From the NCBI RefSeq assembly GCF_001458215.1, contig NZ_CYTW01000001.1, forward strand, positions 1,426,001 through 1,490,000: a stretch of DNA of 64,000 nt, written 5' to 3'. Position numbers and translations under genes: made by a program. This document shows, one piece after another, positions 1 through 9,741 of the stretch. Below the pieces are notes generated by a model. That model saw nothing but the letters and a program-made list of their open reading frames with translations. It was not told where the DNA came from and did no database searches. Every line of letters starts with the position of its first letter. Position 1 is the first letter of the stretch. The stretch comes from Shimia thalassica. GTDB lineage: Bacteria; Pseudomonadota; Alphaproteobacteria; Rhodobacterales; Rhodobacteraceae.

Positions 1-1
1 C

Positions 2-3000
2 GGAGACGATATTCTAAGTGGTGGTCAAGACAGCGATACGCTGACCGGTGGTTCGGGTGCTGATGTTTTTGTCGACACGGCCATAAATATTGACAGCGAC
101 CGGATTACAGATTTCGAACTCACCACCGCAGCGGCAGATGGCGACGCGATCACGGTAAGCAATCGCCGCTTTGATGACGGGCACCTGACCGTTAGCTATG
201 CCGGTGGCGATACCGTTCTGACGATGGATACGGATCGCGACGGGGTTGCCGATACGGTGTTGACCCTGTCCGGCGTGATTAATGCGGATTTCCTGACACA
301 GACAAACGGATCAAGCACCACAATCCGTGCCTATCCCACGGCCGGACTAGGCAGCTCCGGCACGCCCGTGCGTGGCACGATCGTTGATGTTTCAACCGCA
401 AACTCCGTCGCCGCTGGTAGCGCGACAACGATCCTTGGCAATGCGGGGGATGACACGCTAACGGGGGATGCATCCACCCGGTCAATTATGGCGGGCCTTG
501 GCAATGACGAAGTGCAGGGCGGCACCGGTGGAGAAACCATCTCTGGGGATCACGGGGTTGATACGCTTTATGGCAATGCCGGCAATGACGTCATCTTTGG
601 CGGAGACGACGACGACAGCATTTTTGGTGGCGACGGCCAAGACAGCTTGCTCGGAGACCGCGGAGACGACTTTATCAGCGGTGGCGCGGCCAGCGACACG
701 ATTTCGGGCAATGATGGGGCCGACAGCATTCTTGGCGGTGCAGGGAACGATGAACTGTCTGGAGATGCCGGAAATGACACCATCGAAGGCGGCACCGGTA
801 CTGATTACATCTATAGCGGCGCTGATCAGGATCTGATCCGCGGTGGAGATCAGAACGACCAGTTGTATGGCAGCAGTGGCAATGACACGCTGTATGGTGA
901 CGCGGGTGAGGACTATATCTCTGGTGATGCGGACGACGACAGCCTGTTTGGCGGGCTTGGCGGCGATACGCTGAATGGCAGCAATGGCGACGATAACCTG
1001 CATGGCGAGGCTGGTTTTGACCGGCTGGATGGCGGCAATGGAAATGACGCGCTGGACGGCGGTGACGACAACGATATCCTCAACGGCGGATTTGATGTCG
1101 ATACGCTGACGGGCGGTGCGGGTGATGACCTTTTCGAGGGGCGCGATTACCATCTGAACGGGGATGTGATCACTGACTTCGCCGCCGGAGACCGTATACG
1201 CGTTACTCGTGAAAGCTTCTTTAGTGCCGACGTGACGATCACCGTTGCAGGGGGCAATACGGACTTTGCGATTGATACTGACCAGAACCTCAGTGACGAT
1301 CTCTTTTTCACCCTTCAGGGTGTCTACACTCCGACCGATTTCCAACTGATCACGGCGGCAGATTTCACCGAAATCTTCCTGCCTTCGCTCGCGGGCGGTG
1401 TCTGGGTCGGAACCGAGGGGTCCGACATCCATGTAGGCTCTGTGGGCAACGATAGTCTTGAAGGGCTTGGCGGGAATGACCAGCTGACCGCGCTTGGTGG
1501 CAATGACATCATTGATGCGGGCGAAGGCGACGACGACGTCTTTGGCGGAGATGGCCGTGACCAGATCAGCGGCGCGGGGGGCGACGACTTCCTGCGTGGG
1601 GATGCCGATGCAGACACCATTCTTGGCGGAACCGGAGATGATGAAATCTACGGGGATGCGGGCAATGATCTGATTTCCGGCGGGGCCGACAACGATAGCG
1701 TTTATGGCGGGATCGGAGAGGACCTGATCAGCGGCGACAGCGGTAATGACAGCCTCTATGGAGAAGACGGGTTCGATACCATTTCCGGTGGAGACGGGAC
1801 CGACGAAATCACGGGTGACGGTGGCAACGATGACCTGAGTGGTGGCGCCGGCAACGACTATATCTATGCGGGAGCAGATCAGGACACGGTTTCTGGCGGC
1901 GACGGTAATGACCAGCTTTATGGCGGCACGGGCAATGATGTTGTGCGCGGTGATGCCGGAGACGACTGGATCAGCGGCGACAGCGGCGACGATATTCTTG
2001 AGGGCGGCGCCGGAAATGACACGCTTAACGGATCAAACGAAAGCGACTTCCTTGATGGCGGCGCGGATGATGACAGCCTCTTGGGGGGGAATGCCAGTGA
2101 TACGCTCTTGGGGGGCGATGGCGATGATACGCTTGCTGGAGGCAATGAAACCGATACGATGACCGGCGGCGCTGGCGCTGACCAGTTCGTTGGGCGTTCT
2201 TATGAACTGGATGGCGACCGGATCGAGGATTTCACAGGCGGTGAAGATCGCATTCTTGTGACACGTTCGCGGTTTACGGATGTGGATATTTCTACGATCG
2301 AACTGAACGGTGATACCCTCTTGCGGGTGGATCAGGACGGCGACGGGACCGTTGACCTGACGCTGACGCTGGCGGGAACAGGTTACACTGGTACTTGGAT
2401 TGCCCAATCCCATGAACACTCTTCCACAGGGACTACGATCCGTTTGGAATCCACGTCCGGAGTTGGCCCGTTTGCAGGCACATTGGATGACGATGACATT
2501 GTGGGAACGTCGGTTTCAGATTTGCTCGAAGGGCAAGACGGCTCTGATACAATCTCCGGCGCGGCAGGCAATGATTTCCTGAGCGGCGGCACGGGACAAG
2601 ACTTTCTTTATGGTGGCGCAGATGCCGATACGTTGCTCGGTGGGGATGACGACGATGTTCTGACCGGCGGAATTGGTGCGGATCTCTTGAACGGCCAGTT
2701 GGGGGACGATCAGGTTCACGGTGATGAAGGAAACGATACCCTCACCGGTGGCGAAGGGCGCGACTCCCTCTATGGGGACGACGGTGAAGACGACCTTCGT
2801 GGTGACGGCGGCGATGATACGCTCTCGGGTGGTACCGGCGATGACATTCTGTCTGGTGGCGCGGGAAGCGACGAGTTGGACGGTGGGGCCGGCAATGACC
2901 TGCTGCAGGGCGGAACCGACGCCGATTATCTGTACGGCGGTGCAGACGAGGATACGCTCGAAGGCGGCGATGCCAATGATCAGCTTTATGGCGGCTCTGA

Positions 3001-6000
3001 GAACGATGTTCTTTATGGCGAGGGTGGCGAAGACTATCTCTCGGGCGATTCAGGAGATGACCTGCTCTATGGAGGGGCAGACGCTGACACACTCAGCGGG
3101 GGCAATGAGGACGACACGCTGTTTGGCGAAGCCGGTGAAGATTCACTTAGTGGTGGCAATGGCGATGACAGTCTGGACGGTGGGGTAGAGGACGACACCC
3201 TTTCCGGTGAAAACGGGCTGGATACACTGACCGGTGGCGCAGGTGATAACCTCTTTACCGGGCGCGACTATCACCATGATGGCGATGTCATTACGGATTT
3301 CGACCTTGGGGACCGTATCCGCGTCACCAGTGAAACGTTTGGTGAAACCGATCTGGTCATTTCGGATGACGGGGTGAACACAACCCTCGGAATAGATGTC
3401 GACGGCAACAGCACGACCGATGTCACCCTAACCCTAAACGGCGTGTTTACAGAAACCTTTGCAACGATCAGCACCGGAAGCTTTACCGAAATCCTGTTGG
3501 TCGGAAGTGCGGGCGGCGTGATCAACGGCACCAGCGGGGCCGACAACCTCAGCGGCTCAAATGGCGCTGACGTGATTTCTGGCTTCGAAGGCAATGATGA
3601 AATTATCGCGCTGGACGGCAATGATGCCGTGAGCGCGGATGAAGGCAATGACACGGTCAACGCCGGCGGCGGAGACGACGTTGTTGGCGGTGGTGATGAC
3701 AATGACACCATCAATGGCGGCGATGGTAATGACGCGCTGAGCGGTGATGCTGGAAACGACCGTGTTCTTGGCGATGCCGGGGACGATACGGTGACCGGCG
3801 GCGCTGGGCGTGACACGCTTTACGGGGGCGCCGATCATGACAGTCTTGAGGGCAATGACGGTGATGACTCGCTTTATGGCGACGATGGTAATGACACGCT
3901 GTTGGGCGGACAGGGCAGTGATGATCTGGTTGGCGGCGACGGTGCCGACTTTATGCAAGGTGATGCCGAATCTGATTACCTTTATGGGGGCGATCAGCAG
4001 GACACGTTGTATGGCGGTGAAGGCAATGACCAACTCTACGGCGGGACTGATAACGACACGCTGTTTGGGGGCTTGGGCAATGATTACGTCAGCGGCGACT
4101 CTGGCGACGACAGCCTTCAAGGCGAAGAGGGCAACGACACCCTGAGCGGTGGTAATGAAAACGATACGCTCGACGGCGGCATTGGCGACGATAGCCTAAC
4201 AGGTGGAAACGATGATGACCTTTTGCTGGGTGGAGATGGCAATGACACCTTGGATGGGGGCAACGGCATTGATACGCTCACGGGCGGTGATGGCAGCGAT
4301 GTTTTCCAGGGGCGCTATTATCAACTCGAAGGCGATCTGATTACGGATTTCACAGATCAGGACCGGATCGTGGTGACCCGCGAACGGTTTACCGATGTGG
4401 ATATCTATGCGACGTCCACGGTTGAGGGAAACACCCTAATCAGTGTTGACCTGAACGGGGATGGTGACACATCCGACAACACTGATTTCAGCATCACGCT
4501 TCAAGGCACGTTCACAGGCACCTGGGCCGCGACCGAGGCCACGTCCGGCGTTGGCGGAACCGACATCGTTCTGGTACCGGTGTCTGCGAGTGTTTCAGCA
4601 CCCACCACCACCGACGCGGACGAGATCGCTGGTACGGCTGGTGATGATACAATTCTTGGCGATGTCGGGGACGATACCCTGATCGGGCTTGGTGGTGACG
4701 ACAGCCTGACTGGTGGCACCGAGAATGATTTTGTCTTTGGCGGACGTGGCGACGACACCCTAACCGGTAACGATGGTAATGACTTGCTGACGGGGGATGC
4801 GGGCAATGACAGTCTTGTCGGCGGCTTTGGCAATGACACGCTTAGCGGTGACGAAGGGCTTGATACGCTCGAAGGGGGCTTTGGCAACGACACCCTCAGC
4901 GGCGGAGAGAACAACGACCTCTTGCTGGGAGGTGAAGGCAACGACTCGCTGAACGCAGGGGCGGGCAATGATACACTGGACGGCGGGATCGAGTCAGACG
5001 ACCTTGATGGTGGCGATGGCAACGATCTGCTCGATGGCGGCAATGGAGCTGACTATCTCTATGGTGCGGCTGGTGATGACACGCTGGAAGGCGGCATCGA
5101 CAATGACCAGCTTTATGGCGGTCAAGATAACGATGTTCTGCGCGGTGAGCAGGGCGACGACTATGTCAGCGGAGACTCGGGAAATGATAGTCTCAACGGC
5201 GGTGACGGAAACGACCGGCTGAGTGGCGGAAACGAAAGCGATACGCTGCGCGGAGACGCCGGTTATGACACCCTCAGCGGCGGCAATGACAACGATGTGT
5301 TGTTTGGCGGAGACGGTCAGGACCGGCTTGAAGGGGGCAATGGCGAAGACAGCATGGCGGGTGGTGCTGGCGACGATACCTTCTTTGGCCGCTACTACGA
5401 ACTACATGGTGATGTTATCACCGATTTTGCGATCGGGGACCGGATCACTGTCTCGCGCGAACGCTTCTCGGATGTGGATATCCACACCAGCTTTGATGGC
5501 ACCAACACAGTTTTGACCGTGGACACCAACGGCAATGGTGTGCTTAACGATAACGTTGATTTCTCGCTTACGATTACCGGACAGGTCATCGGCACGTTTG
5601 CCGCGATGTATAGCGCCACTGAAATTCAGGCGACCGACATCTATCTGACAAACGGGGCATTTGGATCGTCTACGCTGAACCCTGATTTCTTTGGCGGAAG
5701 CGCGGGCGATGACACGCTTGACGGTGGGGTGGGCGACGACACCATCCTTGGACTGGACGGCGATGACAGCCTGCTTGGTAGCACAGAGGATGACCATCTG
5801 TATGGCGGACGCGGCAATGATACCATCGGGCTTGGCGATGGAGATGATCTTGCCACGGGCGATGTCGGTGACGATGAGATCACGGGCGGGTTCGGATCTG
5901 ATACCATCTATGGGGATGCCGGGAACGATCTGCTCTCTGGTGAAGCCGGTGCAGATACGCTCTATGGTGACGGCGGAAACGATACCCTGTCTGGTGGCGC

Positions 6001-9000
6001 GCTTAACGATAGGTTGCTAGGCGGCGACGGGGATGACCTGTTGAATGGCGGTGACGGCAGCGATGATCTGGAAGGTGGGGACGGCCGTGACACGTTGCGC
6101 GGCGATGCCGGTGCAGATTACCTTTACAGTGCGGATGGTGACGACAGTCTGGAAGGCGGATCAGGAAATGATCAGCTTTATGCCGGTTCCGGCACTGACA
6201 CTCTGCGTGGCGGTCTTGGCGACGACTACATGTCCGGTGGCGCAGGCACCGATTATGCCATCTACGCCGGAAATTCGACCGAGTATACGATTTCACTCGG
6301 GTCTTCGGGCTCCAGCACGATTGAGCACACCGGCGGGACGACGCTGAACGGGTTGGATACGCTGTCTCAGGTGGAACGCGTGATCTTTGACGACACCACC
6401 ATTGTGATGTTCAACGATGCGCCCACCTTGCTTGATACGATTGACACCCAAAGCTGGCGCGAAGGTCTCAGCTATACGCTGGATGTGTCCTCTCTGTTTG
6501 AAGATGTGGACGAGATTACCTACTCGGCAACCCTGTCGGATTCGTCTGCGTTGCCTGCGTGGCTCAACTTCGATGCTTCCACACAACAGTTCAGTGCAGA
6601 TCTGACTGGTGTGGCCGCAGGCTGGTACGGGGTTACACTGACCGCGACAGATGCGCTGGGCGATGCCAATTCGACGACCTTCTATATCAACCTCTCGGCC
6701 AGCACCGTAAACGGGAATGCAAACAACAACACGCTCTATGGCAGTTCTTTGTTTGACCAGATCTATGGCTTTGAAGGCAATGATACGCTTCTGGCCGGCG
6801 ACGGAGATGACAGCCTGTTTGGTGGGGCCGGCGCGGACCGTATCGATGGCCAGGGCGGCAATGACACGATGAGTGGCGGCACCGGACAGGATGTGTTTGT
6901 GCTTAGTGCAGGCATGGGCGATGATCGGATCGACGATTTCGAACTGGGTGTGGATTTCCTTGATGCCAGCACGGTGACGGTGGCAGGGCAATCAGAAGAC
7001 GGCGCAGGCAACCGTGTCGTGACACTGGATGACGGGTCCACGGTGACCTTGGTTGGGGTGTCGTTGACAGGGGGCGCGACCCCAAGTGTCACCGTAAACG
7101 GTTCTGAAATCGAGGATGCTACGCTAACCGCAACAGTGTCGGGCGCGCGCGATATCTTTGGTCAATTGCCCAGCACAACAACCTATCAATGGTTGCGTGA
7201 TGGTGCAGAAATTGAAGGGGCAACCTCGGCAACCTTCCAGTTGGGCGATGATGATGTCGGAACGCAGATTTCAGTGCGTGTCGAGGTTGACGGAAACAGC
7301 GCAACCAGTAGCGAAACCTCTGCAATTGTGAACGTAAACGACGCTCCAGCGGGCGGCGTGACCGTAACAGGCTCCGCGACCGAGGATCAGACCCTGACGG
7401 CAAACACCGCGTCTTTGACTGACGAAGACGGGCTTGGTGGGTTGAGCTATCAGTGGCTGCGCGATGGCGCTGCGATCTCAGGCGCAAATGGCAACAGCTA
7501 TCAGCTGACCCAGGCAGACGTGGGCGCGGCAATCCGCGTTCAGGTGTCCTATACCGATGGCTTCGGCATGGCCGAACAGGTCACCAGCGCTGCGACCTCT
7601 GCCGTGCAGAATGTGAACGACGCTCCAGCGGGTGGCGTGACCGTAACAGGCACGGCAACCGAGGATCAGACCCTGACGGCCAACACCGCGTCTTTGACTG
7701 ACGAAGACGGGCTTGGTGGGTTGAGCTATCAGTGGCTGCGCGATGGCGCTGCGATCTCAGGCGCAAATGGCAACAGCTATCAGCTGACCCAGGCAGACGT
7801 GGGCGCGGCAATCCGCGTTCAGGTGTCCTATACCGATGGCTTCGGCATGGCCGAACAGGTCACCAGCGCTGCGACCTCTGCCGTGCAGAATGTGAACGAC
7901 GCTCCAGCGGGTGGCGTGACCGTAACAGGCACGGCAACCGAGGATCAGACCCTGACGGCCAACACCGCGTCTTTGACTGACGAAGACGGGCTTGGTGGGT
8001 TGAGCTATCAGTGGCTGCGCGATGGCGCTGCGATCTCAGGCGCAAATGGCAACAGCTATCAGCTGACCCAGGCAGACGTGGGCGCGGCAATCCGCGTTCA
8101 GGTGTCCTATACCGATGGCTTCGGCATGGCCGAACAGGTCACCAGCGCTGCGACCTCTGCCGTGCAGAATGTGAACGACGCTCCAGCGGGTGGCGTGACC
8201 GTAACAGGCACGGCAACCGAGGATCAGACCCTGACGGCCAACACCACATCTTTGACCGACGAAGACGGGCTTGGTGGCTTGAGCTATCAGTGGTTGCGTA
8301 ACGGCGCTGCGATATCTGGTGAAACCGGCAACAGCTATCAGCTGAATCAGGCCGACGTCGGTGCGGCAATCCGCGTTCAGGTGTCCTATACCGATGGCTT
8401 TGGTATGGCCGAGCAGGTCACGAGTGCTGCGACCTCTGCGGTGCAGAACGTGAACGACGCCCCAACCGGCAATCTGGTCATGACGGGCCTCGCGGTCTCT
8501 GGCAATACGTTGACGATAAACGCCGGTGCCGTTCAGGATGCGGACGGGCTTGGTGCGTTCAGCTATCAGTGGTTGCGTGACGGCAGTGCCATTGGCGGCG
8601 CAAACAGCACGCAATACACGCTGGTCAATCAGGACGTCGGCGCGCAGATCTCTGCTCAGGTCACCTACACGGACCAACAAGGCACCTTTGAAACCGTGGC
8701 TGGCCCGGACTCGGCCGCAGTGTTGTCCGGCGCCCTGAACCTAATTGGCACGGCGGGCGCCGATGTTCTGAACGGTGCAGGCGGGGATGACACCCTGAGT
8801 GGGCTTTCGGGTAATGACACGCTGCGCGGAAACGATGGCGATGACCAGATCGACGGCGGCGACGGTGTTGATGTTCTTGTTGGGGGCGCTGGCAACGATA
8901 CTTTGGTTGGCGGCACCAGCACGGACGATCTGCGCGACGTGATCTATGCGGGGGCTGGCAATGACCGTGTTGACGGTGGTTACGGCAACGATGAGTTGCG

Positions 9001-9475
9001 CGGTGATGCGGGCAACGACACGATTGCCGGTGGCTTTGGGGCTGATACGGTGATCGGCGGCACGGGTCATGACACGCTCACGGGATCGGCCTTTGCGGAT
9101 CAGATGTTTGGCGGCGACGGCGACGATTTCGTCAATGGCGGCTTTGGACACGACCTGTTGAACGGCGGTGCAGGCGCGGACCGGTTCTATCACATCGGTG
9201 TGTTTGATCACGGATCTGACTGGGTGCAGGATTACGATGCGGCCGATGGCGACATCCTCCACTTTGGCAACGGCAGTGCAACCGCCAGCCAGTTCCAGGT
9301 CAACACAACGCACACTGCCACGGCAGCTGGGGAACGCTCTGGTGACGACAACGTTGAAGAGGCCTTTGTGATCTATCGTCCAACGGGCCAGATCATGTGG
9401 GCGCTCGTGGATGGCGGCGGACAGTCGTCGATCAACTTGCAGATCGGGCAAAACGTGTTTGATCTGTTGCTCTGA
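2..9475 (+). CDS. Giant RTX (hemolysin-type Ca-binding repeat) protein, 5' end outside window
   Basis: The frame is open from base 2, so the true start lies upstream; more than 3150 residues are visible. Glycine/aspartate-rich nonapeptides of the GGxGxD type, which fold into calcium-binding beta-rolls, fill most of the protein. They are broken by about six related spacer blocks (near nt 65, 1135, 2190, 3250, 4304 and 5383) carrying a 'GDxITDF..GDRI' core, giving a super-repeat of about 1.06 kb. Next come a serralysin-like segment (nt 6250-6415), a cadherin-like domain (6415-6700), six Ig-like domains with a 'YQWLRDG' core (7085-8720), more RTX repeats and a C-terminal module shared with the other RTX proteins here. 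It is probably secreted by a type I system and acts as an adhesin or S-layer-like surface protein. No catalytic domain is visible. A strong hairpin follows the stop. Confidence 0.93.
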   Translation, partial: GDDILSGGQDSDTLTGGSGADVFVDTAINIDSDRITDFELTTAAADGDAITVSNRRFDDGHLTVSYAGGDTVLTMDTDRDGVADTVLTLSGVINADFLTQTNGSSTTIRAYPTAGLGSSGTPVRGTIVDVSTANSVAAGSATTILGNAGDDTLTGDASTRSIMAGLGNDEVQGGTGGETISGDHGVDTLYGNAGNDVIFGGDDDDSIFGGDGQDSLLGDRGDDFISGGAASDTISGNDGADSILGGAGNDELSGDAGNDTIEGGTGTDYIYSGADQDLIRGGDQNDQLYGSSGNDTLYGDAGEDYISGDADDDSLFGGLGGDTLNGSNGDDNLHGEAGFDRLDGGNGNDALDGGDDNDILNGGFDVDTLTGGAGDDLFEGRDYHLNGDVITDFAAGDRIRVTRESFFSADVTITVAGGNTDFAIDTDQNLSDDLFFTLQGVYTPTDFQLITAADFTEIFLPSLAGGVWVGTEGSDIHVGSVGNDSLEGLGGNDQLTALGGNDIIDAGEGDDDVFGGDGRDQISGAGGDDFLRGDADADTILGGTGDDEIYGDAGNDLISGGADNDSVYGGIGEDLISGDSGNDSLYGEDGFDTISGGDGTDEITGDGGNDDLSGGAGNDYIYAGADQDTVSGGDGNDQLYGGTGNDVVRGDAGDDWISGDSGDDILEGGAGNDTLNGSNESDFLDGGADDDSLLGGNASDTLLGGDGDDTLAGGNETDTMTGGAGADQFVGRSYELDGDRIEDFTGGEDRILVTRSRFTDVDISTIELNGDTLLRVDQDGDGTVDLTLTLAGTGYTGTWIAQSHEHSSTGTTIRLESTSGVGPFAGTLDDDDIVGTSVSDLLEGQDGSDTISGAAGNDFLSGGTGQDFLYGGADADTLLGGDDDDVLTGGIGADLLNGQLGDDQVHGDEGNDTLTGGEGRDSLYGDDGEDDLRGDGGDDTLSGGTGDDILSGGAGSDELDGGAGNDLLQGGTDADYLYGGADEDTLEGGDANDQLYGGSENDVLYGEGGEDYLSGDSGDDLLYGGADADTLSGGNEDDTLFGEAGEDSLSGGNGDDSLDGGVEDDTLSGENGLDTLTGGAGDNLFTGRDYHHDGDVITDFDLGDRIRVTSETFGETDLVISDDGVNTTLGIDVDGNSTTDVTLTLNGVFTETFATISTGSFTEILLVGSAGGVINGTSGADNLSGSNGADVISGFEGNDEIIALDGNDAVSADEGNDTVNAGGGDDVVGGGDDNDTINGGDGNDALSGDAGNDRVLGDAGDDTVTGGAGRDTLYGGADHDSLEGNDGDDSLYGDDGNDTLLGGQGSDDLVGGDGADFMQGDAESDYLYGGDQQDTLYGGEGNDQLYGGTDNDTLFGGLGNDYVSGDSGDDSLQGEEGNDTLSGGNENDTLDGGIGDDSLTGGNDDDLLLGGDGNDTLDGGNGIDTLTGGDGSDVFQGRYYQLEGDLITDFTDQDRIVVTRERFTDVDIYATSTVEGNTLISVDLNGDGDTSDNTDFSITLQGTFTGTWAATEATSGVGGTDIVLVPVSASVSAPTTTDADEIAGTAGDDTILGDVGDDTLIGLGGDDSLTGGTENDFVFGGRGDDTLTGNDGNDLLTGDAGNDSLVGGFGNDTLSGDEGLDTLEGGFGNDTLSGGENNDLLLGGEGNDSLNAGAGNDTLDGGIESDDLDGGDGNDLLDGGNGADYLYGAAGDDTLEGGIDNDQLYGGQDNDVLRGEQGDDYVSGDSGNDSLNGGDGNDRLSGGNESDTLRGDAGYDTLSGGNDNDVLFGGDGQDRLEGGNGEDSMAGGAGDDTFFGRYYELHGDVITDFAIGDRITVSRERFSDVDIHTSFDGTNTVLTVDTNGNGVLNDNVDFSLTITGQVIGTFAAMYSATEIQATDIYLTNGAFGSSTLNPDFFGGSAGDDTLDGGVGDDTILGLDGDDSLLGSTEDDHLYGGRGNDTIGLGDGDDLATGDVGDDEITGGFGSDTIYGDAGNDLLSGEAGADTLYGDGGNDTLSGGALNDRLLGGDGDDLLNGGDGSDDLEGGDGRDTLRGDAGADYLYSADGDDSLEGGSGNDQLYAGSGTDTLRGGLGDDYMSGGAGTDYAIYAGNSTEYTISLGSSGSSTIEHTGGTTLNGLDTLSQVERVIFDDTTIVMFNDAPTLLDTIDTQSWREGLSYTLDVSSLFEDVDEITYSATLSDSSALPAWLNFDASTQQFSADLTGVAAGWYGVTLTATDALGDANSTTFYINLSASTVNGNANNNTLYGSSLFDQIYGFEGNDTLLAGDGDDSLFGGAGADRIDGQGGNDTMSGGTGQDVFVLSAGMGDDRIDDFELGVDFLDASTVTVAGQSEDGAGNRVVTLDDGSTVTLVGVSLTGGATPSVTVNGSEIEDATLTATVSGARDIFGQLPSTTTYQWLRDGAEIEGATSATFQLGDDDVGTQISVRVEVDGNSATSSETSAIVNVNDAPAGGVTVTGSATEDQTLTANTASLTDEDGLGGLSYQWLRDGAAISGANGNSYQLTQADVGAAIRVQVSYTDGFGMAEQVTSAATSAVQNVNDAPAGGVTVTGTATEDQTLTANTASLTDEDGLGGLSYQWLRDGAAISGANGNSYQLTQADVGAAIRVQVSYTDGFGMAEQVTSAATSAVQNVNDAPAGGVTVTGTATEDQTLTANTASLTDEDGLGGLSYQWLRDGAAISGANGNSYQLTQADVGAAIRVQVSYTDGFGMAEQVTSAATSAVQNVNDAPAGGVTVTGTATEDQTLTANTTSLTDEDGLGGLSYQWLRNGAAISGETGNSYQLNQADVGAAIRVQVSYTDGFGMAEQVTSAATSAVQNVNDAPTGNLVMTGLAVSGNTLTINAGAVQDADGLGAFSYQWLRDGSAIGGANSTQYTLVNQDVGAQISAQVTYTDQQGTFETVAGPDSAAVLSGALNLIGTAGADVLNGAGGDDTLSGLSGNDTLRGNDGDDQIDGGDGVDVLVGGAGNDTLVGGTSTDDLRDVIYAGAGNDRVDGGYGNDELRGDAGNDTIAGGFGADTVIGGTGHDTLTGSAFADQMFGGDGDDFVNGGFGHDLLNGGAGADRFYHIGVFDHGSDWVQDYDAADGDILHFGNGSATASQFQVNTTHTATAAGERSGDDNVEEAFVIYRPTGQIMWALVDGGGQSSINLQIGQNVFDLLL
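7340..8455 (+). repeat. Four tandem 279-bp repeats encoding Ig-like domains
   Basis: Units start at 7340, 7619, 7898 and 8177, an exact period of 279 bp (93 codons). The first three are almost identical at the DNA level, the fourth is slightly diverged, and weaker relatives lie on both sides. Each encodes one Ig-like domain with a 'YQWLRDGAAISG' core. Such uniformity suggests recent duplication or gene conversion, and copy number may vary between strains. Confidence 0.95.
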
Positions 9476-9492
9476 GACCGAATTTAAACCAA

Positions 9493-9529
9493 CGATAGAA
9501 GCCCGCTTCTCGTCAGCGGGCTTCTATCG
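9493..9529 (+). terminator. Perfect 14-bp hairpin after the giant RTX gene
   Basis: CGATAGAAGCCCGC is followed by a 9-nt loop and its exact reverse complement, starting 18 bases after the stop codon. The stem is long and GC-rich but has no following T-run, so it is a likely terminator or a 3'-end stabilising structure. Confidence 0.7.
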
Positions 9530-9741
9530 TCACACACCTACGGCGCGTTGCTTTTTGTGCCCTTTTTGCGACTTCTTTTGCTCTGAAAAACAGAAGCTAA
9601 GGCAAGATCTTTGCAGTAAGAATTACGCCTTTCAGGGGGCAAAGCACAAAATGCCTTTGATCAATATCAGTTCCGTGTTGAGCTAAGTGAATAGTCAATT
9701 CTTATTTCGAATCGTTTGTAGCATTTCAGGAGGATAGAATT

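Noticed and set aside
482-1432. Long minus-strand frame opposite the giant RTX gene.
   Set aside because: Low-complexity mirror of RTX codons; no start signal or known fold.
7340-8455. CRISPR-like regular repetition.
   Set aside because: The 279-bp units are entirely coding and adjoin without variable spacers; these are protein domain repeats.
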